From Cololabis saira (lineage: Eukaryota; Chordata; Actinopteri; Beloniformes; Belonidae), in assembly GCF_033807715.1 (NCBI RefSeq), contig NC_084592.1:1160501-1224500 (forward strand): DNA of 64,000 bases. Direction: 5' to 3'. This document shows, in pieces, positions 55,274-64,000 of this stretch; positions within the stretch are counted from its first letter, which is position 1; every line of letters begins with the position of its first letter. The translations under genes were made by a program, and so were the position numbers. The notes under the pieces were generated by a model. That model was not told where the DNA came from. It made no database searches and saw nothing but the letters and a program-made list of their open reading frames with translations.

Positions 55274-56053
55274 TTAATTAGGACCTGAGCACTGAGGGTG
55301 CGAGGACCCTATTGTATCTGTAGGAATTTTTTTTTTCTCGTTTTTTTTTCCTCATTTTTATTTTTATTTTTTCGACGAAACTTGGGCCTTTTTGCCCCCC
55401 TAAACGTGCCCCAAAAGTCACCAAATTTTGCACGCAAGCCAGGCCTGGTGAAAAATTTGATATTTAATGGTTTGCATTAATGGGCGTGGCCTAATGGCTC
55501 CACAGCGCCTTCTAGAAAACTTTGTGCCTCAAGCCCCACAATACGGTTTGACGTACATGCACGAAAATCGGTACACACCTGTATCATGTCGCAACTTAAA
55601 GAAAAGTCTCTTGGCTCCATGGCCGAAACCAAACAGGAAGCCAGCCATTTTGAATTAATCGTGTCATTTTGGCGCAATTTATGCCATTTCTTCGGCCGTT
55701 TCTTCGCCCGAACAGTAACATGCACCCAGGTGTGTTATCCATCAAAATGTGCGTCTCCATCCTGCGACGATGTGCATTACTTTTCTCAGTCAAAAGCATT
55801 ACCGTGGCGACGATAGATGCCAAAAAGCGCGCCCCCCTCTTCATTTGATTGCTCCATATTTGATAGTTCCTACTTTCTGCCATAACTTTTGAATGGTTTG
55901 ACATAGAGAATCGTGGGTGGTGTCATCGGACTCAGTTTTGAGTACTTGACCTTCATTGGCCTGAATTAGCCCCGCCCCTTCTTCTGATTGGTCGGGGGGG
56001 GGGGGGGGGGGGGGGGGGGTGGCCATGAGTGCGACGGCCCGTTCATACTTGCA
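55274..56053 (-). repeat. family U repeat, copy 5 (both ends present)
   Basis: It starts GTTAATTAGGACCTGAGCAC and ends ACTTGCAGCTTTAATTA, so both termini are present in 780 bases. Internal blocks appear in the usual order. A run of about 26 G replaces part of the last tandem unit (55994-56019). The right end abuts copy 6 directly at AATTAGGGCCC. Confidence 0.82.
55994..56019. repeat. poly(G) run of about 26
   Basis: An uninterrupted G homopolymer lies inside family U copy 5. Its exact length is uncertain because such runs are error-prone in sequencing. Confidence 0.85.
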
Positions 56054-57893
56054 GCTTTAATTAGGGCCCGAGCACTTGCAGTGCGAAGGCCCTATTGTAA
56101 TTGCAGGAATTATTCTTCTTCTTCTTCTTCTTCTTATTGTTCTGACAAAAGGAAGGCCTTTTTGCCCCCCTAAACGTGCCCAAAAAGTCACCAAATTTTG
56201 CATGCAAGTCAGGCCTGGCGAAAAATTTTATATTTAAGGGTTTGCATTAATGGGCGTGGTAAAATGGCTCAACAGCGCCCCCTTGAAAACTTTGTGCCTC
56301 AAGCCCCACAATGCGGTTTGTCGTACATGCACGAAAATCGGTACACACCTGTATCATGGGGCAACTTAAAGAAAAGTCTCTGGGCGTCATGTCGAGAAAC
56401 CGAACAGGAAGTCGGCCATTTCGAATTAATCGTGTCACTTTGGCGCAATTTATGCCATTCCTTCGGCAGTTAATACGGCCCGAACCATAACGTGCCCCCA
56501 AGTGTGTTATACATCAAAATGTGCGTCTTCATCCTGCGACAACACGCATTACTTTTCTCTTTCAAAAGCGTTACCGTGGCGACGCTAGACGCCAAAAAGC
56601 GCGCCCACCCTTCATCTGGTTGGTTCAGACCGAAAAAACTTTGCGCCTCAAGCCCCAGAATACGGTGTGACGTACATGAACGAAAATCGGTACACACCTG
56701 TATCATGTCGCAACTTAAAGAAAAGTCTCTTGGCGCCATGGCCGAAACCGAACAGGAAGTCGGCCATTTTGAACATTCTGAATTAATCACGTAATTTTGG
56801 AGCAATATATGCCATTCCTTCGAGAATTAATACGGCCCGAACTGTATCGTGAACCCAGATGTGTTATACGTACAAATGTGCGTCTCCATCGTGCGACTAC
56901 ACGCATTACTTTTCTCTTTCAAAAGTGTTACCGTGGCGACGCTAGACGCCAAAAAGCGTGCCCCCCCTTCATCTGATTGGTCCATATTTGATAGTTCCCC
57001 AAAAGGCACCAAAATTGGCATGCAAGCCAGGCCTGGCGATAAATTTGATATTTCATGGTTTGCATTAATGGGCGTGGCAAAATGGCTCAACAGCGCCCCC
57101 CGGAAAACTTTGTGCCTCAAGCCCTACAATACGGTTTGACGTACATGCACGAAAATCGCTACACACCTGTATCATGGCACAACTTAAAGAAAAGTCTCTT
57201 GGAGCCATGGCCGAAACCGAACAGGAAGTCGGCCATTTTGAAATCTGATTGGTCCATATTTGATAGTTCTCCAAAAGTCACCAAATTTGGCATGCAAGAC
57301 AGACTTGGCGATAAATTTGATATTTCATGGTTTGCATTAATGGGCGTGGCCTAACGGCTCAACAGCGCCCCCTAGAATACTATTCTCTGCCATAACTTTT
57401 GAATGGTTTGACATAAAGAGTCGTGGGTGGTGTCATGGGACTCGGTATTGACTCCTTTACCATAATTGGTGAAAATTAACCCCGCCCCTTCTTCCGATTG
57501 GTTGTCCCTATTTCCTGCTATGACATTTGAATGTTTTGACATAGAGAGTCGTAGGTGGTGTCATGGGACTCGGTATTGAGTCCTTTACCATAATTGGTGA
57601 AAATTAACCCCGCCCCTTCTTCTGATTGGTTGTCCCGATTTTCTGCTGTAACTTTTGAATGGTTTGACATAGAGAGTCATGGGTGGTGTCATCAGATTCT
57701 GTATGGAGTCCTTGGCCTTCATTAGCCTGAATTAGCCCCGCCCCTTCTTCTGATTGGTTGTCCCTTTTTCTGCTATATCTTTTGAATGGTTTGACATAGG
57801 AAGTCGTGGGTGGTGTCGTTTCTGATATGCTTATGGGGGGGGCGGTGGCCGTGAGTGCGAGGGCCCGTTCATCGCTGCTTGCAGCTTTAATTA
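56054..57893 (-). repeat. family U repeat, copy 6 (internally amplified)
   Basis: It opens with the hairpin AGGGCCCGAGCACTTGCAGTGCGAAGGCCCT (quoted in two parts elsewhere) and closes with CATCGCTGCTTGCAGCTTTAATT. The central block with GTACATGCACGAAAATCGG is present three times (near 56323, 56676, 57143), and the CTTTTGAATGGTTTGACAT unit four times at 57401, 57529, 57657 and 57784. It is the longest copy. Confidence 0.82.
57390..57800. repeat. tandem 127-128-bp units within family U
   Basis: GAATGGTTTGACAT anchors fall at 57401, 57529, 57657 and 57784. Each unit also has GTGGGTGGTGTCATGGGACT-like and CCGCCCCTTCTTCTGATTGG blocks. Confidence 0.85.
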
Positions 57894-58344
57894 TTATTAT
57901 TATTACACCCCAGCCCACACCGGAATGGTCCGGAGAGTTGCTTAAGGCGGTGGCCACTACCCAGAGGTACCTCACAGAGGTAGTCCAGCATTTTGAACAG
58001 AAAATGTAATTTATCATGAATTTTAGTCATTTCCAGGCCTCGTACTTTAACGAATTAGAGATTTGATCAGATTGGCTCAAAACTTTGTCTGTACCATCTA
58101 GACACATTCGCTTATGCTAAATGGCAAAGCTTTTAAGTTTTAACCAGAGGGCTTGACCATAATGATGCATTTTGAAGACTCGCCATGAAATATCAATTGG
58201 CCGTAACTCAGCCATGCATTATTTGATCTGGTCCACAACTGATGTGTATGATTGTAGTCTGAGCTTAAACACATCTACGGTGGAATATTCAGGAACGGTT
58301 GCAGCACCACGTGTTGGCATCATGACTTGTTATGTCTTCTACTA
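57894..58344. other. anonymous sequence
   Basis: ATTATTATTATTA and then GGCCGTAACTCAGCCATGCA, which recalls 45410; otherwise no feature. Confidence 0.4.
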
Positions 58345-60470
58345 TGCAATGATTTTTCCTAGAGCTCCAAAACCCACAAGGCACTGGCGGTTTAATTCAA
58401 CTCTTCTCTCAGATGATGCATTTGTCAAGTTTATGGAGGAACAGATCTCCTTTTTCTTCTACACTAACAATACTCATGATGTGTCGGCGCTCACTATTTG
58501 GGATGTGCTCAAAGGCCTACATGAGAGGCCAAATTATTTCATTTACGACATGAAAAGAAACTCCCAAAAAAAACAACCGGCCCTCTAGTCACAGATCTGT
58601 GACATTGACAAAGAGTATTCTCAACGTCACACCCCAGAGCTTTACAATAAAAAGATTGGCCTCAAAACCAGATTCAACCTTTTGTCAACTCATCGAACAC
58701 AGAATACCCTATTAAAAAACCGTAGCTTAATATACAAACATGGGGAGAAATCAGAGTCACTTGTTACTTGTTAACTTGCTAAGAGGGCGCAGAGCTAAAC
58801 AACTTATAGCGGGAATTTGTTCCTAAATACTTTTTTGGTTTCATTAGATTCAACTATTTCCACATACATATGGCAGATCAAGAGACCCCAAATAAACAAA
58901 ACGGTACTCCAGCGATCAAAGAAAGATGGCGGTATTGGACTTCCCAATATGCGTTCCTACTATTGGTCAGCAAATATCGGCTCTCTCACTTTCTGACACC
59001 GGTATAATCTTCGATCTGGTGACTCAAAATGGATGATCATGGAGCATAATTCCGTCCAAAACATGTCACTTTCTGCATTACTCTGTGCCCCGCTTAACCA
59101 TCCGATACCCCAACAGATACAGTCCAGTCATACGCTCCACCCTGAGGGTGTGGCTCAATTTTTAGGAGAACATTTGGCTATGCACAATTTTCCACAATCA
59201 GCCCTATTGCCAACCATTTCTTTATCCCGTCTCAATATGACACTTCCTTTATAGACTGGCAAAAAAAAAGTCATCACTTAATTCATAGGTGTATTCAAAC
59301 GTAACACTTTTTTCTCCTTTGAGGAACTCTCAAAGAAATTGAACTTGCCCAAAACGCATTGTTTACATTCTTTACAGGTAAGGAATTTCATGCGGCATGC
59401 CCTACCGGGCTTCCCCAATAAACCTGGTCCCAATCCAATTGATGATTTTTTTCTCGTTTAATCCAGCATCAAAGGTCCCCCACTCAAAATTGTGCCAAAT
59501 CATCAACATGTTTCATTGGACCGGACCAGCGTTGGATGGGAGCAGGACCTAGGGCATTCAATAGCAGCTGACCGCTGTGTGCTAATCACTGCCTAATACA
59601 ATTTAAAGTGGCTCATAGAGCTTGTATGTCAAAGTGGAAATTAGCCAGCACATACCCAGACATAAGCCACACTTGTGACAATTGCAAGGTAGGGAACGCC
59701 ACTCTTTTTCACATGTACTGGCTGTGCGCTCAACTACTAAGTTGTTTGGAATGAAGTCTTTCATACTCTCTCAAAAATTCTGAAGCATAAATTAGATCCA
59801 GACCCTATGTATGCTCTGTTCTGTGCTTCTAGGGATGATGATCCCCAAATAACTTCCACTGAGCACCGTATATCTTTCTCCTTGTTTCTGCCCAGGCGGG
59901 CCATCTTGCTTCCATGGAAGGAGACGGCGTCGCCCACACACATTCAGTGGCTCCGAGACATTATGCACTATTATGTCTTACTTTACAGACGTTATGATTT
60001 TTAACTGGAGGCTCAGAGGGTAAATTTTAAAAGATTGGCAATCCTTTTTGACCTATTTCCGTGAGTCTCACACAGTACAGACTATAACATGGTAGAGTGA
60101 ATACTGTGAACCCTTGACATTTGAGAAGCTCAATTAGATTTTAATAAGCCTGCCAACTACCTTTTTTTTCTTCACTAATTAAAAAATTCACTGTTTTCTT
60201 TTCTTTTTGTGTGCCTTTTGTTTATTGAACATTTTTAAAGTGAGGGGGCATGGAGATGGGGGAGGTGGTGGAGTTAATGTTCTAAGATATTTGTAAATTT
60301 ATTCCATTTTATTTTTCCATGTAAGTTGTATAGGATAACCAAACTCCGAGACCTTCTGAACTTACTCTAGCCCAACCTTGGGAATGTCTTGTAGCAGGCT
60401 TTTTTGTTTGTTTGTTTGTTCTTGTTGTTATATACATCTTCAATGTATCATTGCAACATTTGAAACTGAA
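58345..60470 (+). mobile_element. L1-like LINE, internally deleted
   Basis: HWRFNSTLLSDDAFVKFMEE matches the WRFNTLLLSDDKFTNFI segment of the intact ORF2 just after the endonuclease. LIWDVLKGLHERP-like and NRSLIYKHGEKS follow. The sequence then jumps, near 58800, to the region past the reverse transcriptase (TPK-NKT-LQRSKKDGGIGLPNM and YYWSANI). Later blocks include SIKLVWHKVGNATLFHMYW-like residues of the C terminus and a T-rich 3' UTR with GGGGGCATGGAGATGGGGGA. The catalytic YADD core is deleted and stops are frequent. Confidence 0.65.
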
Positions 60471-60573
60471 AATCACTCGTTTGTCCTAGGAAAATGAAAT
60501 TGTAGGATCAGATGCATTTGACAGGACAAAAAAACAAACGGTAACACATGGTGTCGGGAGAAATCTGTCACTC

Positions 60574-60583
60574 TGTTTGTTTT
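60574..60583. repeat. candidate Rex3 target duplication, left
   Basis: TGTTTGTTTT precedes the CCATCC tail and recurs at 63987-63996. The sequence is low in complexity, so chance similarity cannot be excluded. Confidence 0.45.
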
Positions 60584-60620
60584 CCATCCATCCATCCATC
60601 CATCCATCCATCCATCCATT
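60584..60620. repeat. (CCAT)n, the tail of the Rex3-like LINE
   Basis: Nine tandem CCAT units, GATG on the element's sense strand, mark the 3' terminus. Confidence 0.92.
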
Positions 60621-60630
60621 GTCCACCGCA

Positions 60631-62799
60631 TTATCCGAGTCCGGGTCGCGGGGGCAGCAGTCGGAGCAGGGATCCCCAGACTTCCCTCTCCCCGGACACT
60701 TCCTCCAGCTCTTCCGGGGGGACTCCAAGGCGTTCCCAGGCCGGCCGAGTGACGTAGTCACTCCAGCGTGTCCTGGATCTTCCTCGGGGCCTCCTCCCGG
60801 TGGGACATGCCCGGAACACCTCACGAGGGAGGCGTCCAGGGGGCATCCTATACAGGTGCCCGAGCCACCTCAGCTGGCTCCTCTCGATGTGGAGGAGCAG
60901 CGGCTCTACTCCGAGCTCCTCCCGGGTGACAGAGCTCCTCACCCTATCTCTAAGGGAGCGCCCCGCCACCCTGCAGAGGAAACTCATTTCGGCCGCTTGT
61001 ATCCGGGATCCTGTTCTTTCGGTCATGACCCAGAGTTCATGACCATAGGTGGGGGTGGGAACATAGATCGACCGGTAAATCGAGAGCTTTGCCTTTCGGC
61101 TCAGCTCCTTCTTCACCACGACGGACCGATACAATGACCGCATTACTGCGGCCGCCGCACCGATCCGCCTGTCGATCTCGCGCTCCGTTCTCCCCTCACT
61201 CGTGAACAAGACCCCAAGATACTTAAACTCCTCCACCTGAGGCAGGAACTCTCCCCCAACCTGGAGGGTGCAAGCCACCTTTTTCCGGTCGAGAACCATG
61301 GCCTCAGACTTAGAGGTGCTGATTCTCATCCCAGCTGCTTCACACTCGGCTGCAAACCGGCCCAGTGCATGATGAAGGTCCTGGCTCGAGGGAGCCAACA
61401 AGACCATATCATCTGCAAAAAGCAGAGATGAAATCAAGTGGCTCCCGAACCGTACCCCCTCCGGCACTTGGCTGCGCCTAGAAATTCTCTCCATAAAAAT
61501 AATGAACAGAACCGGTGACAAAGGGCAGCCCTGCGGGAGTCCAACACGCACCGGGAACAGGTCTGACTTACTGCCGGCAATGCGAACCAAGCTCCTGCTC
61601 CGGTCATACAGGGACCGTACAGCCCTCAGCAGAGGGCCTCCGACCCCATACTCTCGGAGCACCCCCCACAGGATGCCACGTGGGACACGGTCGAAAGCCT
61701 TCTCCAGGTCCACAAAACACATGTGGACTGGTTGGGCAAACTCCCATGGGCCCTCGAGCACCCTGCGGAGGGTGTAGAGCTGGTCCAGCGTTCCACGGCC
61801 AGGGCGAAAACCGCATTGTTCCTCTTGAATCCGAGGTTCGACTATCGGCCGAATTCTCCTCTCCAGCACCCTGGAATAGACTTTCCCCGGGAGGCTGAGG
61901 AGTGTGATTCCCCGGTAGTTGGAACACACTCTCCGGTCCCCCTTTTTGAAGAGAGGGACCACCACCCCGGTCTGCCAGTCCAGAGGCACTGTCCCCGACT
62001 GCCACGCGATGCTGCAGAGGCGTGTCAGCCACGACAGCCCCGCAACATCCAGAGACTTGAGGTACTCAGGGCGGATCTCATCCACCCCCGGTGCCTTGCC
62101 ACCGAGGAGCTTCCGAACTACCTCGGTGACTTCAGCTTGGGTGATGAATGAATCAACCTCTGAATCCTCAGCCTCTGCTTCCTCGACGGAAGGCGTGTCA
62201 GTGGGATTGAGGAGATCCTCGAAGTATTCCTTCCACCGCCCAACGATGTCCCCAGTCGAGGTCAACAGCTCCCCTCCTCCACTGTAAACAGTGTTGGCGG
62301 AGCACTGCTTCCACCTCCTGAGGCGCCGGATGGTTTGCCAGAATTTCCTCAAGGCTGACCGGTAGTCCTCCTCCATGGCCTCCCCGAACTTTTCCCAGAC
62401 CCGAGTTTTTGCTTCCGCGACCGCCCGGGCTGCAGTCCGCTTGGCCTGCCGGTACCCGTCAGCTGCCTCGGGAGTCCGCCGAGCTAGCCAGGCTCGGTAG
62501 GACTCCTTCTTCAGCTTGACGGCATCCCTTACTTCCGGTGTCCACCACCGGGTTCGGGGATTGCCGCCGCGACAGGCGCCGGAGACCTTACGGCCGCAGC
62601 TCCGGACGGCCGCGTCAACAATGGAAGTGGAGAACATGGTCCATTCGGACTCAATGTCTCCGGCCTCCCTCGGAATCCGGTCAAAGCTCTCCCGGAGGTG
62701 GGAGTTGAAGACCTCCCTGACAGGGGAATCTGCCAGACGTTCCCAGCAGACCCTCACGATACGCTTGGGTCTTCCAGGTCTGACCAGCTTCCTCCCCTG
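60631..62799 (-). pseudogene. Rex3-like reverse transcriptase (downstream of TGA)
   Basis: The open frame after the TGA has about 722 codons, 62799 to TAA at 60631-60633. Reverse transcriptase motifs in order: GGKAPGVDEIRPEYLK, NYRGITLLSLPGKVYSRVL, EEQCGFRPGRGTLDQLYTL, VDLEKAFDRVPRG, VGLPQGCPLSPVLF and the catalytic LLFADDMVLLAP, then ISTSKSEAMVLDRK and FKYLGVLFTS. A C-terminal region with LRWLGHLYRMPPGRLPREVF and RRPRGRSRTRW follows. It makes cDNA on nicked target DNA. All catalytic residues are visible and no frameshift was found. No ATG suits a separate start near 62757 (that codon is GTG), so it is the second half of one broken polyprotein gene. Confidence 0.88.
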
Positions 62800-63705
62800 T
62801 CAGCGTATCCAACTCACCACCAGGTGGTGATCAGTTGACAGCTCAGCCCCTCTCTTCACCCGAGTGTCCAAGACATACGGCCGGAGGTCAGATGACACGA
62901 CTACAAAGTCGATCATTGACCTCCGGCCTAGGGTGTCCTGGTGCCACGTACACTGATGGACACCCTTATGCTCGAACATGGTGTTCGTGATGGACAAACT
63001 GTGACTCGCACAGAAGTCCAACAACAAAACACCGCTCGGGTTCAGATCGGGGAGGCCGTTCCTCCCAATCACACCTCTCCAGGTAACACTGTCGCTGCCC
63101 ACGTGAGCGTTGAAGTCCCCCAACAGAACGATGGAGTCCCCAGTTGGGGCACTTTCCAGCACCCCTCCCAGGGCCTCCAGGAAGGCCGGGTACTCTGCAC
63201 TGCCGTTCGGCCCGTAGGCCGAAACGACAGTGAGAGACCTATCCCCGACCCGAAGGCGCAGGGAAGCGACCCTCTCGTTAAGTGGGGAGAACTCCAACAC
63301 ATGGCGGCTGAGCTGGGCAGCTATGAGCAAGCCCACATCAGCTCGCCGCCTCTCACCATGGGCAGCTCCAGAGTGGAAGAGAGTCCAACCTCTTTCAAGG
63401 AGTTGGGTTCCAGAGCCCAGGCTGTGCGTGGAGGTGAGCCCGACTATCTCTAGTCGATACTTCTCAGCCTCCCGCACAAGCTCAGGCTCTTTCCCCCCCA
63501 GCGAGGTGACATTCCATGTCCCTAAAGTCAGAGTCGTCGTCCGGGGATTGGATCGCCGGGGCCCCCGCCCACGGCTGCCACCCAAATCACACGGCACCTT
63601 CCCCTTATGAACCCTCCCGCGGGTGGTGGGCCTACGGGAGGGCGGGCCCACGTCGCTCGTTCGGGCTGCGCCCGGCCGGGTCCCGTGGGCCAAGACCCGG
63701 GCCAC
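62800..63705 (-). pseudogene. Rex3-like APE endonuclease (upstream of TGA)
   Basis: The 301-codon frame precedes the in-frame TGA at 62800-62802. Motifs: [14 protein letters not shown] (metal-binding Asn region), [19 protein letters not shown] (D-x-N), [11 protein letters not shown] and the catalytic STDHHLVV. The stretch [11 protein letters not shown] stands where APE enzymes carry a Glu-containing motif; this substitution appears to be usual for Rex3. The codon at 63703-63705 is GTG, so the natural start may lie further 5' in the leader (up to about 63960), where frames are GC-rich and short. It nicks target DNA to prime reverse transcription. Confidence 0.85.
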
Positions 63706-63986
63706 CAGACGCTCGCCTGCGATCCCCGACCCCAGGCCTGGCTCCAGGGTGGGGCCCCGGTAACGCCAGTCCGGGCGACGTACACTTCCTTGCTGTTTTT
63801 TCCTTCATAAGGGGCTTTGAACCGCTCTTTGTCTGACCCGTCACCTAGGACCTGTTTGCCTTGGGAGACACTACCAGGGGCATTAAGCCCCGGACAACAT
63901 AGCTTCTAGGATTATTCGGGTGCTCAAACCCCTCCACCATGGTAAGGTGGCGGTTCAAGGAGGGGTTTTTTGTTTTTTTGTTTTTT
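63706..63986 (-). other. 5' leader of the Rex3-like LINE
   Basis: This GC-rich leader contains AGGCCTGGGGTCGGGGATCG and ends in the CCTTGAACCGCCACC start and a CA-rich, AAAC-type stretch. A promoter may be expected here, since RTE elements carry internal promoters, but I cannot point to specific sites. Confidence 0.6.
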
Positions 63987-63996
63987 TGTTTGTTTT
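63987..63996. repeat. candidate Rex3 target duplication, right
   Basis: TGTTTGTTTT matches 60574-60583; it lies in a T-rich stretch at the edge of the window. Confidence 0.45.
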
Positions 63997-64000
63997 TCAA

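Larger units (their letters stand above)
60584..63986 (-). mobile_element. Rex3-like (RTE clade) LINE, nearly complete
   Basis: The element is 3.4 kb, minus strand. The 5' end (right side) shows CTCCTTGAACCGCCACCTTA and CCATGGTGGAGGGGTTTGAG, a start shared by many fish Rex3-type elements. An endonuclease and a reverse transcriptase follow in one frame broken by a single TGA. The stop codon is TAA at 60631-60633, with a very short 3' UTR ending in ATGG repeats (60584-60619), as is characteristic of Rex3. There is no poly(A), as expected for RTE elements. Confidence 0.88.

Noticed and set aside
45695..57274. Recurring 60-110-codon frames containing MAPRDFSLSCDMIQV
   Set aside because: They recur because family U DNA recurs; frames are broken differently in each copy and no domain is recognisable.

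Overview
This window looks like 64 kb of gene-poor intergenic or intronic chromosome from a teleost fish, probably a percomorph. The argument for a fish is the repeat repertoire: a Rex3-like RTE LINE with a GATG-type tail, a Rex1-like LINE, an L2/Maui-like LINE whose ORF1 carries an esterase domain, L1/Tx1-like LINEs, gypsy-type LTRs, Tc1-like termini, PIF/Harbinger and hAT MITEs, and long microsatellites. I found no host protein-coding exon, rRNA gene or intact tRNA gene. Family names come from reading motifs and remembered family features; no database was searched.

Layout. 1-7 kb: antisense Rex3 fragment, PIF/Harbinger remnants, two L2-like 3' ends with a tRNA-like SINE head between them, a hAT transposase scrap. 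7-9 kb: an unclassified repeat family (called family U here) interrupted by a TTAA-specific MITE. 9-10.7 kb: GA-rich minisatellite, then anonymous sequence. 10.7-18.5 kb: an old L1-like copy split by an antisense L1 3' fragment, by an L1 element with an open 1267-codon ORF2 and a 14-bp target duplication, and by a 600-bp MITE. 20-21.5 kb: Rex3 3' end containing a 32-bp minisatellite in perfect register. 22-25 kb: gypsy-type LTR and a degenerate L2-like LINE. 28-36 kb: MITEs (three copies of one family, a foldback, a hAT MITE with exact 8-bp duplication) and LTR pieces. 37-41 kb: more MITEs, a TC/TA microsatellite, two Tc1-like termini. 41-43 kb: gypsy-type LTR and gag start leading into 39-bp and 30-bp minisatellites. 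43-48 kb: family U copies and a TG-rich repeat. 49.9-51.9 kb: a hAT element containing an antisense LTR-gag fragment, itself carrying a 132-bp higher-order repeat, and a Harbinger-like MITE. 52-55 kb: Rex1-like LINE split by a PIF-like MITE. 55-58 kb: back-to-back family U copies. 58-60.5 kb: internally deleted L1-like LINE. 60.6-64 kb: nearly complete antisense Rex3-like LINE interrupted by one TGA.

The genes present belong to mobile elements. Non-LTR elements copy themselves by target-primed reverse transcription (endonuclease plus reverse transcriptase); the MITEs depend on transposases encoded elsewhere. The best-supported results are nested insertions with readable target duplications, which give a relative order of events. 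The least explained items are family U and the minisatellites that arose inside transposon coding sequence.
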